A stretch of 41,634 nucleotides of DNA from Hydrogenophaga sp. (GCA_018993155.1 JAGKSX010000019.1:1-41634); one strand, 5' to 3'; shown: positions 1-8,058, numbered from the stretch's first letter. Numbers and translations are program-made. The notes: generated by a model not told the origin, from the sequence alone.

Positions 1-59
1 GCGTTATACTGGCGTCATTGTATTTACGGTTGTCTCCTCTACCCTCCACGGGTGGATTC

Positions 60-95
60 AAGCCCGGTCTGGTTCTGCCAGCCCGGGCTTTTTTT
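60..95 (+). terminator. Rho-independent terminator of an upstream off-window gene
   Basis: An 8-bp perfect stem (AAGCCCGG at 60-67 pairing with CCGGGCTT at 83-90) is followed directly by a run of seven T (89-95). This is the classical intrinsic terminator form. It lies just before ilvA, so it most likely ends a transcript that begins left of the window. I could not identify the product of bases 1-59; no convincing coding frame or RNA gene is recognisable there. Confidence 0.8.
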
Positions 96-127
96 CGCCC
101 CCGATATGATGTGCGGCGAGGAACACC

Positions 128-1732
128 ATGCCGTCAGCCCGCCCCAAACAACACAACAACACCCCCAGAGCCTCGTCGACCACCACCATGGGGCCGGCGG
201 ACTACCTGAAAAAGATCCTGAATGCCCGGGTGTATGACGTCGCGGTGGAATCCGCGCTGGAGCCGGCAACCAACCTGAGCCGGCGGCTGCACAACACCGT
301 GCTGCTCAAGCGGGAAGACCAGCAGCCCGTGTTCAGCTTCAAGTTGCGGGGCGCCTACAACAAGATGGCGCACCTCTCGCCAGAGCAGTTGAAGAAGGGC
401 GTCATCTGTGCCTCGGCGGGCAACCATGCCCAGGGGGTGGCGCTGGGCGCGCGCAAACTCGGCGCGCGCGCGGTGATCGTGATGCCGACCACCACGCCCC
501 AGGTCAAGGTCGACGCGGTCCGTGGTTTTGGTGGTGAAGTGGTCCTGTATGGCGACAGCTACTCCGACGCCTATACCCACTCCCTTACCCTGCAGAAGAA
601 GCAGGGACTCACTTTCGTGCACCCTTTCGATGACCCGGACGTGATCGCGGGTCAGGGCACGATCGCCATGGAGATCCTGCGCCAGCTCCAGAGCCTAGGC
701 TCGGACCACCTCGATGCCGTGTTCGTGGCGATCGGCGGCGGCGGTCTCATTTCGGGCGTGGCCAACTACATCAAGGCCGTGCGCCCCGAAATCAAGGTGA
801 TCGGTGTGCAGACGACCGACTCGGACGCGATGCTGCGCTCGGTCGAAGGGGGCGAGCGCGTTACCTTGGCCGACGTGGGTCTGTTCGCCGACGGCACGGC
901 GGTCAAGCTGGTCGGCGAGGAAACCTTCCGCATCGCACGCGATCTGGTCGACGGATACATCACCGTGGACACAGACGCGGTGTGCGCCGCGATCAAGGAC
1001 GTGTTCGTGGACACGCGCAGCATCGTCGAGCCCTCGGGGGCGCTCGCGGTCGCAGCCATCAAGCAATACGTGGCCCAGCACAAGACCCGCGGCGAAACCT
1101 ATGCCGCCATCCTGTGCGGCGCCAACATGAACTTCGACCGGCTGCGCTTCGTGGCCGAGCGCGCCGAAGTGGGCGAGGAGCGCGAGGCGCTGTTTGCCGT
1201 CACCATCCCCGAGGAGCGGGGCAGCTTCCGCCGCTTCTGCGAAGCGATCGAAAAGCTGCCCGGCGGACCGCGCAACGTGACCGAGTTCAACTACCGCATC
1301 CACGACGGCAGCGCGGCCCATGTGTTCGTGGGCCTGACCACCCATGGCAAGGGCGAGTCCGGCAAGATCGCTGCCAACCTGATCAGGCACGGTTTCGAGA
1401 CCCTGGACCTCACGCACGACGAACTGGCCAAGGAGCACATCCGGCACATGGTGGGCGGGCATTCGCCCCTGGCGCACGACGAGCGCCTGCTGCGCTTCGT
1501 GTTCCCGGAGCGGCCAGGTGCGCTGCTCAAATTCCTGAGTCTGATGCGCCCGGGCTGGAACATCAGCCTGTTCCACTACCGCAACCAGGGCGCCGACTAC
1601 GGCCGCATCCTGGTCGGGCTTCAGGTGCCTGCAAAGGACCACAAGGCGTTCGACAAGTTTCTCGACACGCTGGGTTATCCGTACGTAGAGGAAACCAGCA
1701 ATCCGGTGTACCGTCTGTTCCTCAAAAGCTGA
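128..1732 (+). CDS. ilvA: threonine ammonia-lyase, biosynthetic (threonine dehydratase)
   Basis: A PLP enzyme of the cytoplasm that deaminates L-threonine to 2-oxobutanoate, the first committed step of isoleucine synthesis. The PLP-binding lysine is K72 in SFKLRGAYNKM. SAGNHAQGVA (96-105) and the glycine loop GGGGLISG (203-210) complete the fold-type II site. The C-terminal ~190 residues carry two ACT-like regulatory regions (around 345-420 and 435-530), as in the feedback-inhibited biosynthetic form rather than the short catabolic form. The start at 128 is chosen because GAGGA lies 6-8 bases upstream. An internal ATG at 188 would give 514 residues, the usual length, but has no Shine-Dalgarno. 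The extra 20 residues are Thr/Asn/Pro-rich and may be a non-conserved extension. The cobT-like gene follows after 9 bases. Confidence 0.95.
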   Translation: MPSARPKQHNNTPRASSTTTMGPADYLKKILNARVYDVAVESALEPATNLSRRLHNTVLLKREDQQPVFSFKLRGAYNKMAHLSPEQLKKGVICASAGNHAQGVALGARKLGARAVIVMPTTTPQVKVDAVRGFGGEVVLYGDSYSDAYTHSLTLQKKQGLTFVHPFDDPDVIAGQGTIAMEILRQLQSLGSDHLDAVFVAIGGGGLISGVANYIKAVRPEIKVIGVQTTDSDAMLRSVEGGERVTLADVGLFADGTAVKLVGEETFRIARDLVDGYITVDTDAVCAAIKDVFVDTRSIVEPSGALAVAAIKQYVAQHKTRGETYAAILCGANMNFDRLRFVAERAEVGEEREALFAVTIPEERGSFRRFCEAIEKLPGGPRNVTEFNYRIHDGSAAHVFVGLTTHGKGESGKIAANLIRHGFETLDLTHDELAKEHIRHMVGGHSPLAHDERLLRFVFPERPGALLKFLSLMRPGWNISLFHYRNQGADYGRILVGLQVPAKDHKAFDKFLDTLGYPYVEETSNPVYRLFLKS

Positions 1733-1741
1733 CCACCCGCC

Positions 1742-2839
1742 ATGGCCCTCGACCCCGTCTTCGAACCCATCACCCGACGGGCACCCGAGTTGCCCGCGAA
1801 CCTGAAGCTGCCCCACATCGCGGCCACGACGGACACGCTGCTGGATCACTCGGTGATGCTGCGCCTGGCGCCCGAAGGCATGCCGGAGCACTCGCTCGGC
1901 CGCATGGAAGCCCTGGTTCTGCAGCTGGCGCGGATCCAGCACGGCAGCCCCCTGCCCTTTGACCTGCTGGTCTTCGACTCACCGCAACTGGTGGTGTTCG
2001 CCGCCGACCACGGCATTGCCGACGAGGGCATGTCGGAAATGCCGCAGTCCATGACCTGCGAGCACGTGCTGCAACTGCTGCTCGGCGCCGCACCGGTCAA
2101 TGCCCTGGCCCAGATGCACGGCTTCGACCTCACGGTGGTCGACGCTGGCGTGGCCTCCCACATCACCCTGCCCGACGATGCCCGGCGCAAGGCACCGCTG
2201 CTGCTGCGCAAGATCGGCTATGGCACCCGCAACCTGATGATCGGCCCGGCCATGTCACAGGCGCAGGCCGTGTCGGCTTTGCACGCGGGCATGGACGTGG
2301 TGCGCCACCTCCCCGGCAACGTGATTGCCCTGGGCGACGTGGGTGTGGCCAACAACGTCGCCGCCTCCCTGCTGCTCTCCCGGCTGTGTGGCGTGCCGCT
2401 GTCCGACGCCTGCGGACGCGACGATTTTCACGGCGCAGGCCCTCACGACGACCCGCACCCTCAGCGGATCGAAAAGCTCTCCGCTGCCGCCAGCCGGCAC
2501 CGCAAGGCGCTGGGCCCGCTGGATTCGCTGGCCGCGCTCGGCGGGTTCGAGATCGCCATGATGGCCGGCGCCATGCTGCAAGCGGCCGCCGAGCGGCGCG
2601 TGGTGTTGGTAGACGGGTACGTGGCAAGCGCCGCCGCCCTGGTCGCGCGGGGCCTGGTGCCCGCCGTGGCCGATTACCTGGTGTTCGCGCACCGCTCGGC
2701 GGAAAGCGGCCACCGCCTCATGTTGATTCATCTGCAGGCCCAGCCCCTGCTGGACATGGGCATGCGCATGGGCCAGGGCACCGGCGCGCTGCTGGCGTGG
2801 CCCCTGCTGCTCGCGGCCCAGGGTCTGCTCGAACGCTGA
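1742..2839 (+). CDS. cobT: CobT-family phosphoribosyltransferase with altered catalytic residues
   Basis: The protein (365 aa) belongs to the CobT family, which transfers phosphoribose from nicotinate mononucleotide to dimethylbenzimidazole for the lower ligand of cobalamin. Family signatures seen: VFAADHGIADEG (85-96), VVDAGVA (132-138), GTRNLMIGPAM (161-171), GGFEIAMMAGA (267-277), HRSAESGHRL (317-326) and MGQGTGA (343-349). In classical CobT the glycine-rich motif GEMGIGNTT and the C-terminal LGEGSGA supply the two catalytic glutamates (E174 and E317 in Salmonella). Here the equivalents read GDVGVANNV (D199) and MGQGTGA (Q345). It could be a repurposed, weakened or alternative-base enzyme. 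No other cobalamin gene is nearby. It sits 9 bases after ilvA and converges on gspC. Family membership is firm; enzymatic function is uncertain. Confidence 0.75.
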   Translation: MALDPVFEPITRRAPELPANLKLPHIAATTDTLLDHSVMLRLAPEGMPEHSLGRMEALVLQLARIQHGSPLPFDLLVFDSPQLVVFAADHGIADEGMSEMPQSMTCEHVLQLLLGAAPVNALAQMHGFDLTVVDAGVASHITLPDDARRKAPLLLRKIGYGTRNLMIGPAMSQAQAVSALHAGMDVVRHLPGNVIALGDVGVANNVAASLLLSRLCGVPLSDACGRDDFHGAGPHDDPHPQRIEKLSAAASRHRKALGPLDSLAALGGFEIAMMAGAMLQAAAERRVVLVDGYVASAAALVARGLVPAVADYLVFAHRSAESGHRLMLIHLQAQPLLDMGMRMGQGTGALLAWPLLLAAQGLLER

Positions 2840-2847
2840 GCCCGGAG

Positions 2848-3354
2848 TCAGGGCGCCGTGGCGGCCTCGGGCAGGGTGAGTTCCACCGAAGCGGGCGCCT
2901 CCAGCGAAGGGCCCAGATGCACGGCCCGGCGCGAGACGGATTGCAGCACCAACCCACCCTCCAGCGAAGCCCCGAGGCGGTAAGGCCGTGGTGGTTGGCC
3001 ATCCACCGCGATCAGCGCGGCACCATCCCGGGTACCGACCGCGACCACCCCCAGCAAGTTGTAGCGGGGCGGCGCTGCGCTGGCCACCGCACCCGTGGAC
3101 GCGGCAGCGGGCAAGGCACCCAGCGAGCGGGCCACGGAAGCCGTATCGGCCGCCACCTGCGCCGGTGCCATGGCCGACACCGGCGTCACCGGCGACCGGC
3201 CCCAGGCCAGCAACACCCAGTAACCCGCGCTCAGGCCCGCCGCCAGCCACAGGAGGCCTGCGGCGATGGTCGGCCCTCGCCGTCCTGCGGTCTGCAGGGC
3301 GGCTGGGCTTTCCATGAGGAAGCCGGAATGGCCGAACGCGGGTGCCTTGTTCAT
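2848..3354 (-). CDS. gspC: type II secretion system protein GspC (short form, HR domain only)
   Basis: Inner-membrane T2SS component that links the inner-membrane platform to the secretin GspD. A single membrane segment lies at about residues 29-52 after a short cytoplasmic N-terminus. A linker follows, then the homology region (from about 95: YNLLGVVAVG, then GAALIAVDGQPPRPYRLG and GGLVLQSVSRRAVHLG). The 168-aa protein ends soon after, so it lacks the PDZ or coiled-coil domain that ends longer GspC proteins. It is transcribed divergently from gspG with about 83 bases between starts, and converges on the cobT-like gene with 8 bases between. The start is uncertain: neither this ATG nor the in-frame ATG at 3315 has a good Shine-Dalgarno. 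It may be annotated as T2SS protein N in related genomes. Confidence 0.8.
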   Translation of the reverse strand: MNKAPAFGHSGFLMESPAALQTAGRRGPTIAAGLLWLAAGLSAGYWVLLAWGRSPVTPVSAMAPAQVAADTASVARSLGALPAAASTGAVASAAPPRYNLLGVVAVGTRDGAALIAVDGQPPRPYRLGASLEGGLVLQSVSRRAVHLGPSLEAPASVELTLPEAATAP

Positions 3355-3437
3355 ATGGGCGCATTATGATCGACGACCACCGGTTTCCGGCCTGGCCATC
3401 GGGCCGTTCCACAGGCCCTTGTTCGCGGGAGATTGAT

Positions 3438-3908
3438 TTGCCACAACTGACCACCCCCACCCTGCGCACGCCAGCCTTCGCGGCCCGCCTGGCCCGCACC
3501 CTGCAACGCGGCTTCACTCTCATCGAGCTCATGGTGGTGCTGGTCATCATCGGTGTGCTCGCGGCGCTGATCGTGCCCAACGTGCTGGACCGTGCCGACG
3601 ATGCGCGCGTGACCGCCGCCAAGACCGACGTCAACAACCTGATGCAGGCGCTCAAGCTGTACCGGCTGGACAACCAGCGCTACCCGACGAACGAACAAGG
3701 CCTGAACGCCCTGGTGGCCAAACCAACCGCCGGCCCCGTGCCGCCGAACTGGCGCCCCTACCTCGACAAGCTGCCCGGCGACCCGTGGGGCCGCCCTTAT
3801 CAGTACATCAACCCGGGCCTGAGGGGCGAGGTGGACGTGCTGTCGCTCGGTGCCGACGGGCAAGCGGGTGGCGAGGGCAAGGACGCCGACATCGGCAGCT
3901 GGCAGTGA
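3438..3908 (+). CDS. gspG: type II secretion system major pseudopilin GspG
   Basis: Major subunit of the periplasmic pseudopilus. The start chosen is TTG at 3438, preceded by GGGAGA at 3427-3432. An upstream in-frame ATG at 3342 overlaps divergent gspC and would make an implausible leader. From 3438 the precursor is 156 aa with prepilin peptidase cleavage at RG^FTLIELMVV (after residue 25), Glu at +5, and a hydrophobic assembly helix. The globular domain has the GspG features PTNEQGLNAL, DPWGRPYQY and a calcium-loop-like C-terminus (GADGQAGGEGKDADIGSW). It is the first gene of the GHIJKLMNDEF run. A structured repeat begins directly after its stop and fills the gap to gspH. Confidence 0.95.
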   Translation: MPQLTTPTLRTPAFAARLARTLQRGFTLIELMVVLVIIGVLAALIVPNVLDRADDARVTAAKTDVNNLMQALKLYRLDNQRYPTNEQGLNALVAKPTAGPVPPNWRPYLDKLPGDPWGRPYQYINPGLRGEVDVLSLGADGQAGGEGKDADIGSWQ

Positions 3909-3990
3909 AAAACACGCCCCCCCGCTCCGCCGCTGCGCGGGTCGCTGCCCCCCAAGGGGGCTTGCCTTGCGTGGGGCGGCCCTGCGCGGC
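3909..3990 (+). repeat. stop-adjacent structured repeat, subfamily A, copy A1 (gspG/gspH)
   Basis: The element starts 2-3 bases after the gspG stop with AACACGCCCCCCC, then CCGCTGCGCGG (stem CCGC/GCGG), a GCCCCCC-AA-GGGGGC hairpin, and a tail reading CTTGCCTTGCGTGGGGCGGCC. The stretch from 3930 to 3990 is nearly identical to 5603-5668 (copy A2 in the gspJ/gspK junction). There is no T-run, so it is not a classical terminator. The remaining bases to gspH (3991-4029) show nothing recognisable. Confidence 0.8.
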
Positions 3991-4029
3991 GACCATCGTC
4001 GGCCTTCCGGCAACGCGGTTTCCCTGATC

Positions 4030-4482
4030 ATGGCCAGCAAGGCACACGGCTTCACCCTGCTCGAGCTCATGGTGGTGCTGGTGATCGTGGCCTTCGCCAC
4101 CGCCGGTGTGACCGTGGCCTTGCGCGACGACGGCGCCACCCGCCTGGAGCGCGAGGGCCTGCGGCTGACGGCCATGCTGGAGTCCGCGCGTGCCCAGTCG
4201 CGCACCAGCGGGCTGCCAGTGGTCTGGCGCAGCCTGCCGCAAGGCTTCGAATTCCTCGGCCTGCCCACCCAGGCGGGCACCGGCTCGCTCACCGGACCGC
4301 GTCCCTGGCTCAACCAGGACACCCAGGCCCAGGTGCTGCAACCGCCAGGCGCGCAAACCCTGGTGCTCGGGCCCGAACCGCTGATCGCCGCGCAGCGGGT
4401 GATGCTGGTCCAGGGGGACCGGCGCATCACCCTGGGCACCGACGGCCTTTCGCCCTTCACCGTGCTGGCCGCCACACCATGA
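4030..4482 (+). CDS. gspH: type II secretion system minor pseudopilin GspH
   Basis: Minor pseudopilin of the T2SS tip and shaft. The start ATG at 4030 gives a six-residue basic leader before the cleavage site (MASKAHG^FTLLELMVVLVIVAF), with Glu at +5, so this start fits the prepilin rule. Upstream in-frame starts would translate through repeat A1 and bury the leader. The mature part is about 143 aa with a GspH-like beta-rich region (LTAMLESARAQSRTSGLPVVWR, then ending RRITLGTDGLSPFTV). Its stop overlaps the gspI start by four bases (ATGA), indicating translational coupling. It is separated from gspG by the 121-base gap containing the repeat. Confidence 0.9.
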   Translation: MASKAHGFTLLELMVVLVIVAFATAGVTVALRDDGATRLEREGLRLTAMLESARAQSRTSGLPVVWRSLPQGFEFLGLPTQAGTGSLTGPRPWLNQDTQAQVLQPPGAQTLVLGPEPLIAAQRVMLVQGDRRITLGTDGLSPFTVLAATP

Positions 4483-4847
4483 CGCGCCCGCGCGGCTTCA
4501 CACTGATCGAGGTGCTCGTCGCTCTCGCGGTGGTTGCCATCACCCTGGCCGCCGGGCTGCAGGCCACTGGCGCCCTCACCCGGGCATCCGGCAGGCAGAG
4601 CGACCAATGGCTGGCCCAGCTGTGCGCCGAGAACGAACTCACCCGCCTGCGCCTGCAGCGCCAGTTGCCCGGCACCGGCGACACCGACTCCGTGTGCACG
4701 CAGGCGGGGCGCGAGATGCGCGTGCGCTTGTCCGTGCTGCCCACGCCCAACCCGAACTTCCGGCGCGTGGACACGGTCGTCGAAGCCGCCGTGGATGGGG
4801 TGAACGTGCGCCTGCTCAGCCTCTCCACCGTGATGGGCCGGTATTGA
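4479..4847 (+). CDS. gspI: type II secretion system minor pseudopilin GspI
   Basis: Minor pseudopilin that nucleates the GspI-J-K tip complex. The 122-aa precursor begins MTRPRG^FTLIEVLVALAVVAI, with a five-residue leader before the conserved Gly and Glu at +5. The GspI-type body follows: WLAQLCAENELTRLRL, and the end region has VEAAVDGVNVRLLSLSTVMGRY. Two cysteines (in LCAEN and SVCTQ) may form a disulfide in the periplasm; that is inference. It overlaps gspH by four bases and is two bases from gspJ. Confidence 0.9.
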   Translation: MTRPRGFTLIEVLVALAVVAITLAAGLQATGALTRASGRQSDQWLAQLCAENELTRLRLQRQLPGTGDTDSVCTQAGREMRVRLSVLPTPNPNFRRVDTVVEAAVDGVNVRLLSLSTVMGRY

Positions 4848-4849
4848 GC

Positions 4850-5584
4850 ATGATGAAACACGCACGCGGTTTCACCCTCGTCGAACTGCTGGTGGCCATC
4901 GTCGTGATGTCCATGCTCGCGCTGCTGAGCTGGCGTTCGCTCGACGGCATGACGCGCACCCAGAACATCACCCAGCAACGCGCCGACGACCTGCTTCGCA
5001 TGCAGGCGGCCATGGGCCAGTGGGCCGCCGACCTGGACGCCCTGATCGACACCGGCGAAGTCAACGCGCTCGACTTCAATGGTCAGGTGCTGCGCATGAC
5101 GCGGCGCGATAGCGGCGAAACCGGCCTGGACAGTCGAGGCATCCGCGTCGTGGCCTGGACGCGCCTGACCGGCGTGGCCTTGGCCGGCCTGCCGCAGATC
5201 TCATCGAGCATCCAGGCCAGCGGCCAATGGGTGCGCTGGCAATCCGGCCCCGTGCTGCGGCGCGACGAACTCGCGCGCGCCTGGCAGCGTGCCGGTGAAT
5301 GGGGACGCGGCGCCTTGTCCTCACAGGCGGGCAACGCCAGCTCCGACAGCGCCATCGCCCTGCTCGGCATCGACAACTGGCAACTCTTCTACCACCGGGG
5401 CGAAACCTGGGGCAACCCGCAGTCCTCCACCGGCAACGAAGAACCCGTGGGTGGTCCGGAAGGTTCGCGCACCGGCAGCGTGCCCAATGGCGTGCGCCTG
5501 GAGCTGGTGCTCGGCACCGGCGAAGGCCTCAGCGGCAGTCTGGTGCGCGACTGGGTCCGCCCAACGCTCGAGGCCGGCCGCTGA
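4850..5584 (+). CDS. gspJ: type II secretion system minor pseudopilin GspJ
   Basis: Minor pseudopilin of the tip complex. Starting at the first of two adjacent ATGs (4850, 4853), the 244-aa precursor has the leader MMKHARG^FTLVELLVAIVVMSM with Glu at +5. The mature GspJ body includes SWRSLDGMTRTQ, a QWAADLDALIDT segment and a long central beta region; the tail GVRLELVLGTGEGLSGSLVRDW is typical. An in-frame upstream ATG would extend back through gspI and is rejected. The stop TGA (5582-5584) shares its A with the gspK ATG, so gspJ and gspK are likely translationally coupled. Confidence 0.9.
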   Translation: MMKHARGFTLVELLVAIVVMSMLALLSWRSLDGMTRTQNITQQRADDLLRMQAAMGQWAADLDALIDTGEVNALDFNGQVLRMTRRDSGETGLDSRGIRVVAWTRLTGVALAGLPQISSSIQASGQWVRWQSGPVLRRDELARAWQRAGEWGRGALSSQAGNASSDSAIALLGIDNWQLFYHRGETWGNPQSSTGNEEPVGGPEGSRTGSVPNGVRLELVLGTGEGLSGSLVRDWVRPTLEAGR

Positions 5585-6645
5585 TGAAGCCCCCATGCTC
5601 CACCGCTGCGCGGGTCGCTGCCCCCCGAGGGGGCTGGCCTTGCTTGGGGCGGCCCGGCGCTGCGGCCGTTTCGACTTCGGGTCGAACCCAGAAGGGCGCC
5701 GCCCTGCTGCTCGCCATGCTCGTCGTCACGCTGGTGGCCACCCTGGCCTCGGCCGCGTTGTGGCAGCAGTGGCGCTCGGCCGAGGTCGAGCAGGCCGAGC
5801 GGCGCCGCGTGCAGGCTGGCTGGGTGTTGACCGGTGCGCTCGACTGGGCGCGCCTGATCCTGCGCGAGGACGCGCGCGACAACCAGAGCAGCGGCAACGC
5901 CGACCACCTGGGCGAGCCCTGGGCCATGCCGCTGGAGGAGGCACGCCTGTCCAGCTTTCTCGCCGCCGACAAGAACAACAACACCGACGGCATGCTGGAA
6001 GCCTTTCTCTCGGGCGAAGTGATCGACATGCAGTCGCGCATGAACTTCCTGAACGTGGTGCGCACCGTCGGCGCGGGCGCCCAGGCCAAGGTGGAACTCT
6101 CCGAAGCCGACATGCGCAGCTTCGCCAAGCTTTACGAACAACTTGGGCTGCCGGTCTCGGAACTCAATGCCGCCGCCAACGAGCTGCGCACCTCCATGAG
6201 CCTGGCGCTGAGCGACCCCCTGCCCTCGCGCACCGCCCTGCTGCCCCGGAAATACGCGCAGCTGGCCTGGCTCGGCATCAGCCGCAACAGCCTGGCCGTG
6301 CTCGAACCCCACGTCACCGTGCTGCCCTCCCGCTCCACGCTCAACCTCAACACCGCCAGCGCCCAGGCCATCTGCGCCAGCGTGCCAGGCCTGGACATGG
6401 CCCAGGCCCGGCAAATCACCAGCGCGCGCGAGCGCGAACCGTTCAAGAGCCTGGCGGATGCCAGCGCCGTGGTGCCGGCCATGACGGGCCAACTGTCGGA
6501 TCTGTACCACGGTGTGCGCAGCAGCCACTTCGAGGTGCGCGGGCGCCTGCGGCTTGACGACACCATCATCGAAGAGCGCTCTCTCGTCGTGCGCAACAAC
6601 CTCGATGTGCGCGTGAACTGGCGCGAACGCTTCGCCCGGCGCTGA
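5584..6645 (+). CDS. gspK: type II secretion system minor pseudopilin GspK with repeat-derived leader
   Basis: Largest minor pseudopilin, capping the pseudopilus tip. The recognisable start of the protein is KG^AALLLAMLVVTLVATLASA at residues 37-57, with the GspK-type site lacking Glu at +5. In the mature part, LNLNTASAQAICASVPGLDMAQARQI is the helix-hairpin-helix-like segment common in GspK, and the end region reads YHGVRSSHFEVRGRL. The only plausible start is ATG 5584, overlapping the gspJ stop. This leaves a 38-residue leader, much longer than the usual 6-15 residues. Residues about 7-29 are a translation of a copy of the structured repeat (5603-5668). No alternative ATG exists between the repeat and the cleavage site; a TTG at 5644 is possible. 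Confidence 0.88.
   Translation: MKPPCSTAARVAAPRGGWPCLGRPGAAAVSTSGRTQKGAALLLAMLVVTLVATLASAALWQQWRSAEVEQAERRRVQAGWVLTGALDWARLILREDARDNQSSGNADHLGEPWAMPLEEARLSSFLAADKNNNTDGMLEAFLSGEVIDMQSRMNFLNVVRTVGAGAQAKVELSEADMRSFAKLYEQLGLPVSELNAAANELRTSMSLALSDPLPSRTALLPRKYAQLAWLGISRNSLAVLEPHVTVLPSRSTLNLNTASAQAICASVPGLDMAQARQITSAREREPFKSLADASAVVPAMTGQLSDLYHGVRSSHFEVRGRLRLDDTIIEERSLVVRNNLDVRVNWRERFARR
5585..5668 (+). repeat. stop-adjacent structured repeat, subfamily A, copy A2 (inside the gspK leader)
   Basis: The copy begins right after the gspJ stop (TGAAGCCCCC) and continues with CCACCGCTGCGCGGG, a GCCCCCCGAGGGGGC hairpin and GGCCTTGCTTGGGGCGGCC. It aligns along its length with A1 (3930-3990). Unlike the other copies it lies wholly inside an open reading frame (gspK codons 2-28). 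A perfect hairpin TTCGAC-TTCGG-GTCGAA follows at 5670-5686. Confidence 0.8.
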
Positions 6646-6748
6646 GACGGCGTGTTTTCCCGGTGCACATCAGGCCCCTGAGAGTCACCCAGGGTCTCTA
6701 GAATGAGGGGCTCGCCGCCCTGTAACACCTTCGCATGACCGCATCACC

Positions 6749-8056
6749 GTGCTGATCGTCACTCCCTCGGACTTCTCCGCTGCGCCCCCTGCGGGACCCA
6801 CGGCCCTTTTCGACTGGGCCACGTCCAGCAATGGCCAGCAGATCACCGACCACGGTCAGTGCGCGGCCGCGTTGCTGCCGCGAGACGACGATGTGGTGCT
6901 CGTGCTGCCGCCGCGCGCCGTCTCCTGGCACCGGGTCGCCCTGCCCAAGGTCGCCACCGCGCGCCTGCGGGCCGCGCTCGAAGGCTTGCTGGAAGACCGC
7001 CTGCTGGCCGACACGGCCGACCTGCACTTCGCCCTGGAGCCCGGTGGCCGTTCGGGCCAGACGGTGTGGGTCGCGGCCTGCCACAAGGTCTGGCTGCGCG
7101 GCTGGCTGCAGATCCTGGAGGGAGCGGCCCGCCCGGCCGGGCGCATCGCGCCGGCCCTGTGGCCGCTGTTGCCCTCCGAAACCCCCGGCGCCACGCCGGG
7201 CTCCTCGCGCAGTTTTGCGCTGGACGTGCCCTCCAACGTCCACTGGGCCTACAACGAGAACGGCGAGATCTGGCTGGGCAGCGCCGGCCTGCTCGGCGTG
7301 AGCTGCACACCGCTGCGGGAAACGCCCCTGGGCCATGGCACCGCGGGCGACATGGTGGTCACCGCGCTCATGCCCCCCGCCAGCGACGCGCCAGGCGAGC
7401 CTGGTGAATACGACGTCTGGCTGGCCGACCCGACCGTGGCCGCGCAGGCCGAGCAGATGCTGCAGCAGCGTTTTGAGCTCGTCGCCCTCCCCGCGTGGTT
7501 GCTGCGCTGCGCCCAGTCCGACTGGAACCTCGCGCAGTTCGACCTCAGCCTCTCGGCTGGCGCGCGGCGCGGCCAACGGCTCAAGCGCAGCTTCCGGCAA
7601 TGGCGCAACGCCCCGGCCTGGCGACCCGCGCGCTGGGGCTTGGCGGCGCTGGTGGGCGTGCAGCTGGTGGGCCTGAACGCCGCCGCCTGGCACGAGCGCA
7701 GCGGCCTGGAAGCCAAGCAGAAGGCGGTGGTGCAGACCCTGCAGAAAAGCTTCCCGCAAGTCACGCTGGTGCTCGACGCACCGGTCCAGATGCAGCGCGA
7801 GGTCGCCCGCCTGCAACAGGCCACCGGCGCCCTGTCCGAAGGCGATCTGGAAACCCTGCTTGCGGCGATCGACCAGGCCTCGGCCGGCGAAGCCCTGCTG
7901 CCCTCCACCATCGCCTACAGCACGGGCGAAGGGCGCTTCTCGGGCTGGCGCGCCACCCAGGACCAATTGCGCGCCCTGCAACAGTCGCTGCAGAACAGCG
8001 GCTGGCGGGTGCGTTTCGATGGCAATGAGCTGGCCCTGCGCCCGCCGGAACCCTGA
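6749..8056 (+). CDS. gspL: type II secretion system protein GspL
   Basis: Inner-membrane platform protein that recruits ATPase GspE and partners GspM. The start is GTG at 6749; the ATG at 6735 is out of frame and stops at once. The cytoplasmic actin-like domain spans about 1-250 (VVLVLPPRAVSWHRVALPKVATARLRAALEGLLEDRLL is characteristic, at about 49-86). One membrane segment follows near 292-310 (LAALVGVQLVGLNAAAW), then a periplasmic ferredoxin-like domain to residue 435. It lies 103 bases after gspK, a gap with a TAGAAT box at 6699-6704 but no clear -35. It is two bases before gspM. Confidence 0.9.
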   Translation: MLIVTPSDFSAAPPAGPTALFDWATSSNGQQITDHGQCAAALLPRDDDVVLVLPPRAVSWHRVALPKVATARLRAALEGLLEDRLLADTADLHFALEPGGRSGQTVWVAACHKVWLRGWLQILEGAARPAGRIAPALWPLLPSETPGATPGSSRSFALDVPSNVHWAYNENGEIWLGSAGLLGVSCTPLRETPLGHGTAGDMVVTALMPPASDAPGEPGEYDVWLADPTVAAQAEQMLQQRFELVALPAWLLRCAQSDWNLAQFDLSLSAGARRGQRLKRSFRQWRNAPAWRPARWGLAALVGVQLVGLNAAAWHERSGLEAKQKAVVQTLQKSFPQVTLVLDAPVQMQREVARLQQATGALSEGDLETLLAAIDQASAGEALLPSTIAYSTGEGRFSGWRATQDQLRALQQSLQNSGWRVRFDGNELALRPPEP

Positions 8057-8058
8057 CC

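Noticed and set aside
1-59. 3' end of a small RNA or tRNA at the left edge
   Set aside because: Only the terminator is supported; no tRNA fold, CCA end or known RNA motif is visible in the 59 bases.
6699-6704. TAGAAT as a promoter -10 for gspL-F
   Set aside because: No -35 hexamer is found at 16-18 bases; kept only as a note in the gspL entry.
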